Shown piece by piece: positions 1 to 4,789 of a DNA stretch of 6,404 bases. Each line of letters opens with the position of its first letter. The first letter of the stretch is position 1. The notes under the pieces were generated by a model. The model was not told the origin of the DNA and made no database searches. It saw nothing but the letters and a program-made list of their open reading frames with translations. The position numbers and the translations under genes were made by a program. Origin of the DNA: JAGXOF01 sp046545575 (GTDB taxonomy: Bacteria; Chloroflexota; Dehalococcoidia; SZUA-161; SpSt-899). Location: the NCBI GenBank assembly GCA_046545575.1, contig JBKGZM010000095.1:1-6404 (forward strand), written 5' to 3'.

Positions 1-1166
1 AAAATCTCCTCCAACTTCTCCTGAGGGATATGTGCCTCTCGTGCTATCTCGGCATGGGTTGGCTCCCGCCCATACTCCTGGGTCAGTCTGCGCATAGTCC
101 TCATAATCTTAGTGATGGTCTCCGTCATATGAACGGGAACTCTGATGGTTCGAGCTTGGTCAGCGATAGCTCTACTCATTGACTGTCTTATCCACCAGGT
201 AGCATAAGTGCTGAACTTGTAACCCCTCCTGTGATCGAACTTGTCCACCGCTCGCATTAGCCCTATGCTCCCTTCCTGAACCAGGTCCAGTAGGGGCATG
301 CCTTTTCCGGTGTTTTTCTTGGCGATGCACACCACAAGTCGCAGGTTGGCTTCTATCAGATGCCGTCTGGCCCTCTCACCTTCTTTCCGTACCCGCTCGA
401 TTCGGGAGACTAGCTCTCCAACGTAGGGCTTGATCGCTTCTCGCAACAAGGACTCATGTGCTGGATTTTCTGCCTCGGCAAGAAGGTCTTGTTCCTCGAT
501 ATCACGAACCAGGGTGGGAGGGAGGATATTGAGATCCGAGGAGAGGTTCCTTAGCGCAGTCTCAACCGTTTCCGGAGGCATTTGCGTCCTGTTGGTCAGG
601 GCCGCTACGAGGCAATCATCGATATCGCCATCAAGGACATTACGTACCTTTCGGCAGTAAAGCGTTTGCCAGAGTGGGGTGCCTTTGGGCAGCCCGGCTT
701 CCTCTTTAAGAACTTCCAAGAGAGGCAATGCCCGGTGAATCTCCGCGAGCGTGGTTCTCATAATGTCGAGGGCTGAAGGGGTTGTCCCATGTCCGTCGTC
801 CCGCAATCCATCCATAAAGTCAAGGTGTCTCTTTGCTTGCACCCTTTGGGCCAGAATCTTTTCTTCCTCAATGGTGAGGAGTGTGACCTGGGCCGCCTCC
901 CTGAGATACAGGTGCACGAAATCATCAAGTCCCTCCTCAAGTTCCCTCTCACCAATTTCAAGGACTTCCACGTCATCACCTTCCGCCGCTATCCCCAAGT
1001 CTGTGGAGGCCGTCTGTGAATCGATAACCTCTATCCCCAACCCTTCCCCCAGGTCCACTCTACCGGCAAACGTGGTAGCATCAAGCTGACCCCCAAACTC
1101 ATCCGCACTCGCGTGCTCTACACCGCTAATCTGTCCCTCGAGAAACTGACCTTCGTAGTTGTACAT
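1..1166 (-). CDS. RpoD/SigA-family RNA polymerase sigma-70 factor, 3' end cut by window edge
   Basis: Primary-type sigma factor that directs core RNA polymerase to -10/-35 promoters. From ATG at 1166 the frame stays open to the window edge, giving 388 codons; the end of region 3 and all of region 4 lie outside. Seen: an acidic N-terminus (1-80); region 1.2 with DDFVHLYLREAAQV (81-94); a linker (about 115-262); region 2 starting HLIEANLRLVV (269-279), then DLVQEGSIGLMRAVDKFD (294-311) and YKFSTYATWWIRQ (316-328), the core-binding and -10 melting/recognition segments; RTIRVPVHM (339-347); then region 3. I chose ATG 1166 because AAGAGA lies 10 nt upstream, as in the second sigma gene of this window; GTG at 1199 is the only in-frame alternative before a stop and sits inside an inverted repeat. 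Odd points are Asn285 where the paralogue has Tyr, and His312 at a usually aromatic position. Full-length function is inferred. Confidence 0.95.
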   Translation of the reverse strand, partial: MYNYEGQFLEGQISGVEHASADEFGGQLDATTFAGRVDLGEGLGIEVIDSQTASTDLGIAAEGDDVEVLEIGERELEEGLDDFVHLYLREAAQVTLLTIEEEKILAQRVQAKRHLDFMDGLRDDGHGTTPSALDIMRTTLAEIHRALPLLEVLKEEAGLPKGTPLWQTLYCRKVRNVLDGDIDDCLVAALTNRTQMPPETVETALRNLSSDLNILPPTLVRDIEEQDLLAEAENPAHESLLREAIKPYVGELVSRIERVRKEGERARRHLIEANLRLVVCIAKKNTGKGMPLLDLVQEGSIGLMRAVDKFDHRRGYKFSTYATWWIRQSMSRAIADQARTIRVPVHMTETITKIMRTMRRLTQEYGREPTHAEIAREAHIPQEKLEEI

Positions 1167-1193
1167 CCTTGCCGTTTCTCTTAATGAGATTCC

Positions 1194-1243
1194 AGGCACC
1201 GCTTATAAGGCTTTGCGAGCGTTTGCGTGTTGCGACGGTGCCT
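1194..1243. repeat. Inverted repeat at the predicted start of the left sigma transcript
   Basis: Perfect 8-bp arms AGGCACCG (1194-1201) and CGGTGCCT (1236-1243) flank a 34-nt centre. The upstream arm begins 3 nt after the -10 box and covers the predicted transcription start; the other arm lies 28 nt before the start codon. The centre holds three TTGCG copies on the plus strand (1213-1217, 1223-1227, 1230-1234). It could be an operator pair or, if transcription starts early enough, a leader stem. Function is inference. Confidence 0.5.
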
Positions 1244-1245
1244 AA

Positions 1246-1274
1246 AAAATATCAAAAATGGCCACGCCTGTCAA
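1246..1274 (-). promoter_or_regulatory. Sigma-70-type promoter of the left sigma factor gene
   Basis: Read on the minus strand, a perfect -35 box TTGACA (1274-1269), a 17-bp spacer and a -10 box TATTTT (1251-1246). The start of transcription would be near 1239, giving a leader of about 73 nt before ATG 1166. It lies correctly upstream of the sigma gene. It resembles the promoter of the other sigma gene (4675-4703): the -35 is identical, the spacer length is equal, and both have a T-run followed by G before the -10. Not experimentally supported. Confidence 0.75.
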
Positions 1275-1515
1275 CTGTTTTTTCTCAGTACACGCGAGCG
1301 ACGATCTTGGGCAATCGTAATTCCCCAAATGGGGCTAGATGGCCTGGTTTAAACCGCAAGGAAATTAGGCTCCGCGAAACCCTGTACGCTCCACCTCACC
1401 CTTATGACAGTCATGATCTTGCCCGTCCTGTTCCCGATATAGCTGGAATTCACTCCGAAAATAAGGTAGAATCGTATTTAAACAAGTTGGTGTAAAACGG
1501 TGAAGGAGCGCCAAC
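1275..1515. promoter_or_regulatory. Divergent intergenic region with small palindromes upstream of the XRE gene
   Basis: No convincing gene is seen here. Visible elements are CCCCA-AA-TGGGG (1323-1334), the perfect palindrome GGTTTAAACC (1346-1355), and ATGAC-A-GTCAT (1404-1414), whose short symmetric form resembles an operator. A -10-like TAGAAT lies around 1467-1472, but I find no good -35 at proper spacing, so the promoter of the XRE gene is not assigned. An open frame at 1169-1495 on the plus strand runs antisense across the sigma promoter and lacks a ribosome binding site; I do not call it. Confidence 0.35.
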
Positions 1516-2082
1516 GTGGCGAGCATAAAAGAATTGCGGCGACGAAGAGGTTTAAGCCAGCGGAGACTGGCAGTTCTAGCACACGTCAGTATCATGACCG
1601 TATCACGGGCAGAGGCTGGTCAAGGTAGGCCTTCACCGTCCACTGTATATGCTATTGCCAGGGCTCTTGGCGTGGATGCCGAGGACATTGGCTTACCATT
1701 TGGCACCAACATTGAGAGGCTACAGGCGAAGAAAGGGCTGACCGATGGCATGCTGTGTAGGAAGGCCGGCATACAAATGCCGTCGCTTCGCCACCTGAGA
1801 TCTCCCCGCAGTCGGCACGATGCCATCACAGCTATGAAGGTGGCCGAGGTTCTTGAGGTATCCGCTGCCGAAATACTCGGCCTTGATGAGACAAGCATGA
1901 ACGAGCTAAAGCGGCTGCGGCTGGCAAAGCGGTTGACCGTGTCGGAACTTTCCAGGCGTTCCGGCATCAGCAGGCAAACGATTTACAACCTGGAGGACGG
2001 GCACTACCATCCCAGTGAACCCACGGTTCGGAAGCTTGCCACGGTATTGGACACAGCCCCCGGGAACCGCACGAACCCTTGA
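1516..2082 (+). CDS. DNA-binding protein with three tandem XRE-family helix-turn-helix domains
   Basis: A 188-aa cytoplasmic protein, likely a transcriptional regulator. It starts at GTG 1516, with GAAGGAG at 1502-1508 at good spacing. Three Cro/C1-type units follow one another. Unit 1 (about 4-58) has RRRRGLSQRRLAVLAHVS, recognition helix SIMTVSRAEAG, and the closing ALGVDAEDI. Unit 2 (about 66-122) is more degenerate: LQAKKGLTDGMLCRKAGI, then QMPSLRHLRSP, then VAEVLEVSAAEILGL. Unit 3 (about 128-180) has LRLAKRLTVSELSRRSGI and SRQTIYNLEDG and ends soon after its last helix. No sensor, peptidase or metal-binding domain is visible, so the effector, if any, is unknown. It is divergent from the left sigma gene and convergent with the PEBP gene. 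XRE domains usually bind DNA as dimers; three in one chain may allow a monomer to contact several half-sites (inference). An antitoxin-like role is possible, but no toxin partner is adjacent. Confidence 0.85.
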   Translation: MASIKELRRRRGLSQRRLAVLAHVSIMTVSRAEAGQGRPSPSTVYAIARALGVDAEDIGLPFGTNIERLQAKKGLTDGMLCRKAGIQMPSLRHLRSPRSRHDAITAMKVAEVLEVSAAEILGLDETSMNELKRLRLAKRLTVSELSRRSGISRQTIYNLEDGHYHPSEPTVRKLATVLDTAPGNRTNP

Positions 2083-2088
2083 ACGTCA

Positions 2089-2550
2089 TCAACGCTTGTA
2101 GGTGCCTGTCAGCTGTCCCTGAGCAACAATGTGCCCCTCCATCATACCCAGCACGTCTTCCCGGTGGGCACCTGCAGCAAGTTCCAGCGGCTTATCCAAA
2201 GCATATACGGTAAACCGGTAGTGGTGGGCAGGGCCGGGTGGCGGACAGGGCCCGCTATACCCTATCCTGCCGAAATCGTTCTTCCCCTGCAGCGCACCTC
2301 CCGGAAGCCTCTCCTGAGCAGGAATAGCCGCCGGTAGCTCACTCGTACTCGCTGGGAGATTGAAAAGAACCCAGTGGGTAAAGACGCCTCCCGGGGCATC
2401 GCGATCGTCAACTATAACGGTAAATGCCCTGGTCTCATCAGGGGCATTCTCCCATTTTAGCGGCGGGGAAATATCCTGCCCTTTGCACGTGTATTTTTGA
2501 GGGATGCGCCCTCCCTCCTTAAAGGCAGCACTGTATACTGACAATGCCAT
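2089..2550 (-). CDS. YbhB/YbcL-family PEBP (Raf kinase inhibitor-like) protein
   Basis: A 153-aa soluble protein of the phosphatidylethanolamine-binding protein family. Bacterial members have a small anion-binding pocket, and their physiological role is mostly unknown. Family signatures are clear: SPPLKW (28-33), DRDAPGGVFTHWVLFNLP (49-66) carrying the pocket Asp and His, and GYSGPCPPPGPAHHY (97-111). The length fits the family. I chose ATG 2550 because the family normally begins just before the 'SxAF..GG.IP..YTC.G.DISPPL' block, and AGGAGG (2558-2553) precedes it by 3 nt. A GTG at 2661, with GGAGG 5 nt upstream, would add a basic 37-residue extension without signal-peptide character. No signal peptide is seen, so it is probably cytoplasmic. 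Its stop codon lies 6 bp from that of the XRE gene, convergent. A promoter is visible at 2739-2710. Confidence 0.92.
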   Translation of the reverse strand: MALSVYSAAFKEGGRIPQKYTCKGQDISPPLKWENAPDETRAFTVIVDDRDAPGGVFTHWVLFNLPASTSELPAAIPAQERLPGGALQGKNDFGRIGYSGPCPPPGPAHHYRFTVYALDKPLELAAGAHREDVLGMMEGHIVAQGQLTGTYKR

Positions 2551-2639
2551 ATTCCTCCTATTATGCCGTTGCTTTTTCCGCTGAACGGAACCATGACGGG
2601 ATATTGGCCGCAGGTTAAATAACAACTGCTTGATCTCTG

Positions 2640-2671
2640 CTAGCTGCTGTACGTAGGCCACATTGTCCTCC
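2640..2671 (-). other. Possible short leader ORF or alternative start in the PEBP leader
   Basis: A GGAGG (2671-2667) lies 3 nt before an ATG at 2663 that would encode the seven-residue peptide MWPTYSS and stop at 2640. The same GGAGG lies 5 nt before GTG 2661, which is in frame with the PEBP gene. So the leader holds either a small peptide or an extended PEBP start. The sequence alone does not decide. Confidence 0.25.
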
Positions 2672-2709
2672 GGTCACTGCATTGTCTCAGGTGAAATCCT
2701 GGTTAAATG

Positions 2710-2739
2710 ATTCTAGTGCTGGTCTAGTGTCTATGTCAA
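2710..2739 (-). promoter_or_regulatory. Promoter of the PEBP gene
   Basis: On the minus strand: a perfect -35 TTGACA (2739-2734), an 18-bp spacer and a -10 TAGAAT (2715-2710, five of six to consensus). Transcription would start near 2703, leaving a leader of about 150 nt before ATG 2550. The -35/-10 region contains two direct copies of CTAGTG (2713-2718 and 2724-2729, plus-strand reading), spaced 11 bp apart, a possible factor site. Prediction only. Confidence 0.6.
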
Positions 2740-2764
2740 GCAGTATCGGGCCAAAGTGCGGAGA

Positions 2765-2793
2765 TTTACATATGGTGCTCGCGAGTATAAAAT
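2765..2793 (+). promoter_or_regulatory. Promoter of the histidine kinase gene
   Basis: TTTACA (2765-2770), a 17-bp spacer, TAAAAT (2788-2793); each box matches consensus at five of six positions. Transcription would start near 2800, giving a leader of about 95 nt. The two divergent -35 boxes, here and at 2734-2739, are only 25 bp apart, so one bound regulator could affect both genes. The -10 overlaps an ATG at 2792 that opens a small unrecognised frame, which argues against that frame being a gene. Confidence 0.6.
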
Positions 2794-2894
2794 GGAAAAA
2801 GCAATAGAAGTATTACTGGTGAAGGTACAGCGCATCTTTGAGTCGCGTGGGCTCTTCCCTCCAGCCAATCAAGCCAGCAGAACCGGGGGTAGCC

Positions 2895-4463
2895 ATGGAA
2901 GACGAAGAAAAAACAAAAGAGGAACTCATAAGGGAGCTCGCTCAGCTCCGTAGCCAGATCGCCGCATTAGAGCAGTCGGGAAATGGTGATGGACAGGACA
3001 CACGGCGTGAGACCACTGAGTGGTACGAATTGATTGCAGAGAAGTCCTATTCCGGCATCTATATTTTCCAGGACGGTGAGTTCAAATGGGTCAATCAGGC
3101 CCTTGCGGATATGGCGGGTTATACCAGAGATGAGTTGAGGGGCCTGGATTACCTGGACCTGATACACCCCGATTACCGGGACATTCTCAGAGATTTAACA
3201 GAGCAGGCATTGACAGGTGACGTCTCAAATCTTGCCCCTGATCTTGAGGTTCCGTTCTTCCGAAACGGCGGAGAAATCCGGTGGGCACGGGTAATGGCCG
3301 CTCTAGGCACATATAACGACCGGCCCGCTATCGTAGGCAATATCATCGACATTACTGGGCGCAAACGAGCCGAGCAGGCGCTGCAGGAATCGGAGGAGAA
3401 ATACCGCAACCTGGTGGAGAGAGCAAATGACGGGATCTGCATTATCCAAGACGAAACATTTCAATTTGTGAACCAGCAGCTGGCCCAGATCTGGGGTGGT
3501 AGTCCCGAGGAAATGATTGGCATCCCCTTTTCTCAGTATCTGCATCCGGACAGTAGAACCCAGGTAGAGGAACACTACCACCGGCGGCTAGCTGGTGAGG
3601 AAGTCCCGTCCATATACGAAGCAACCATCCTGTACAAGGACGGGGGCACACTGGAAGTCGAGATAAATGCCGGGGTAATCACATATCAGGGAAGGGCTGC
3701 GAGCCTCGCTTTTGTCCGCGATATCAGTGAACGCAAGAGAGCGGAAAAGAAGCTCGAGGAGGCAAGGGCTGATCTCGAACGGTCCAACAAGGAGCTGGAG
3801 CATTTCGCATACATAGTCTCCCATGACCTCCAGGAGCCCCTGCGAATGGTCTCCAGCTATATGAAACTGATTGAAAAGCGATATAACGACGTGCTTGATG
3901 AGAGCGGCCGGGAATTCGTATACTACGCTGCTGACGGCTCAAGAAGGATGCAAGAGCTGCTCAATGACCTCCTGAGCTATTGCAGGGTGAGCACCCGCGG
4001 CAAACCTATCCAACCTGTGGACTGCGACGCTGTCCTCGAGTCGGTTGTGGTTATGCTGGGTATGGCTATACGTGATGCTGACGCCAGGGTAACATGGGAC
4101 GATATGCCACAGATTGTGGGGGATGAGAGCCAGCTCGTGCAGCTTTTCCAGAACCTTATCGCAAACGCCCTCAAGTACCGTGGTAATGAACCACCCCGCA
4201 TTCATATCTCAGCTACAGAAAAACACAACGAATGGCTTTTCTCGGTGCAAGATAACGGCGTAGGAATCGACCCTCAATTCAAGGAGCGTGTTTTCCTCAT
4301 CTTCGAGCGACTCCATAGACAGGAATATGAAGGTACGGGGGTGGGCTTGGCCGTGTGTAAAAAGATCGTCGAGAGACACGGGGGACAAATCTGGCTGGAA
4401 TCGGAGCCCGGGCAAGGTACCACCTTTCACTTCACAATTCCTAGACGAGCGCAGGAGGATTGA
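2895..4463 (+). CDS. Soluble PAS-PAS sensor histidine kinase (orphan)
   Basis: A 522-aa cytoplasmic sensor kinase that would autophosphorylate a His and pass phosphate to a response regulator. Order: a charged coiled coil (1-28); PAS 1 (about 43-155, ending GNIIDITGRKRAEQ); PAS 2 (about 165-280, ending VRDISERKRAEKK); a signalling helix (to about 303); HisKA with FAYIVSHDLQEPLR (304-317), phospho-acceptor His310; HATPase_c with N box QNLIANALKYRG (419-430), G1 DNGVGID (453-459), F box IFERLH (469-474) and G2 GTGVGLA (480-486). All catalytic motifs are intact, so it should be active. The SHDLQEPLR form is typical of kinases related to Cph1-like phytochromes, but no GAF/PHY domain is present. 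No transmembrane segment is seen; the PAS ligand is unknown. ATG 2895 was chosen over TTG 2838 because it begins the coiled coil and has GGGGG 5 nt upstream. No receiver-domain gene is adjacent. Confidence 0.93.
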   Translation: MEDEEKTKEELIRELAQLRSQIAALEQSGNGDGQDTRRETTEWYELIAEKSYSGIYIFQDGEFKWVNQALADMAGYTRDELRGLDYLDLIHPDYRDILRDLTEQALTGDVSNLAPDLEVPFFRNGGEIRWARVMAALGTYNDRPAIVGNIIDITGRKRAEQALQESEEKYRNLVERANDGICIIQDETFQFVNQQLAQIWGGSPEEMIGIPFSQYLHPDSRTQVEEHYHRRLAGEEVPSIYEATILYKDGGTLEVEINAGVITYQGRAASLAFVRDISERKRAEKKLEEARADLERSNKELEHFAYIVSHDLQEPLRMVSSYMKLIEKRYNDVLDESGREFVYYAADGSRRMQELLNDLLSYCRVSTRGKPIQPVDCDAVLESVVVMLGMAIRDADARVTWDDMPQIVGDESQLVQLFQNLIANALKYRGNEPPRIHISATEKHNEWLFSVQDNGVGIDPQFKERVFLIFERLHRQEYEGTGVGLAVCKKIVERHGGQIWLESEPGQGTTFHFTIPRRAQED

Positions 4464-4505
4464 CAATAGTAGGAGACCATAATGCAATAGATGGAGGTCT
4501 GGTCC

Positions 4506-4541
4506 GGGGCCGCTGGGCGTGCAAGTGTGCCCAGCGGCCTC
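4506..4541. terminator. Strong hairpin downstream of the kinase gene, possible terminator without T-tract
   Basis: Perfect 11-bp arms GGCCGCTGGGC (4508-4518) and GCCCAGCGGCC (4529-4539) around a 10-nt loop; a G-T and a G-C pair can extend the stem outward to 4506 and 4541. It starts 43 nt after the kinase stop codon. No T-run follows on either strand, so it is not a classic intrinsic terminator. It may be a 3'-end stabilising stem or a U-less terminator. Position suggests it ends the kinase transcript (inference). Confidence 0.5.
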
Positions 4542-4674
4542 CGCATGGTTGAAACGATGCACTTTGTGTATCGGTATAAGACAAGGTCCCAGCAAATATT
4601 GAGGACATGTTCACATTGTCTGTTAGACTCGCTCCCTGATCACGAACCGGTGGATTACGAGAGGTCATTTTTGA
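4542..4674. other. Non-coding stretch between kinase hairpin and right sigma promoter
   Basis: I see no supported gene or strong repeat here. An open frame from 4491 to 4757 passes through the hairpin and the sigma promoter, has no placed ribosome binding site and resembles no family I know, so it is not called. Confidence 0.4.
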
Positions 4675-4703
4675 TTGACAGCCCCGCCCTTTTTTGTTAT
4701 CGT
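4675..4703 (+). promoter_or_regulatory. Sigma-70-type promoter of the right sigma factor gene
   Basis: Perfect -35 TTGACA (4675-4680), 17-bp spacer, -10 TATCGT (4698-4703, four of six to consensus including the first A and last T). Transcription would start near 4710, giving a leader of about 80 nt. Aligned by hand with the left sigma promoter, 21 of 29 positions from -35 to -10 agree. A second, weaker set, TTGACG (4722-4727), 17 bp, TATGCA (4745-4750), may be a tandem promoter. Confidence 0.7.
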
Positions 4704-4708
4704 TTGAC

Positions 4709-4734
4709 CGCTGCGCCGAGCTTGACGCGCAGCG
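4709..4734. repeat. Inverted repeat at the start of the right sigma transcript
   Basis: Perfect 8-bp arms CGCTGCGC (4709-4716) and GCGCAGCG (4727-4734) with a 10-nt centre. It begins 6 nt after the -10 box, so it would be either an operator over the transcription start or a hairpin at the 5' end of the mRNA. The second arm overlaps the -35 of the weaker downstream promoter by one base. The left sigma gene has a repeat of different sequence at a comparable place. Confidence 0.5.
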
Positions 4735-4789
4735 AGTGCTCAACTATGCACGCTTAATAAGTGCTTCTTGAGAAAAGAGAGCAAGCAAG

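Noticed and set aside
1169..1495. Plus-strand open frame of 108 codons upstream of the XRE gene
   Set aside because: It runs antisense over the sigma leader and promoter, has no ribosome binding site and no recognisable domain.
2756..2953. Plus-strand frame of 65 codons in front of the kinase (contains an ATG at 2792)
   Set aside because: It overlaps the predicted kinase promoter -10 and the kinase start in another frame, and its C-terminal part is only an out-of-frame reading of the kinase coiled coil.
4460..4488. Promoter-like TTGACA, 17 bp, TGCAAT at the kinase stop codon, just before the hairpin
   Set aside because: The -10 lacks the critical second-position A, and the better -10-like CATAAT (4478-4483) is only 12 bp from the -35; probably chance.
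1318..4645. ATTACGA motif near both sigma promoters
   Set aside because: The distance to the -35 box differs clearly between the two genes, so this looks like coincidence rather than a shared site.
4491..4757. Plus-strand frame of 88 codons between kinase and sigma
   Set aside because: It crosses the strong hairpin and the sigma promoter, lacks a well-placed ribosome binding site and matches no family I know.
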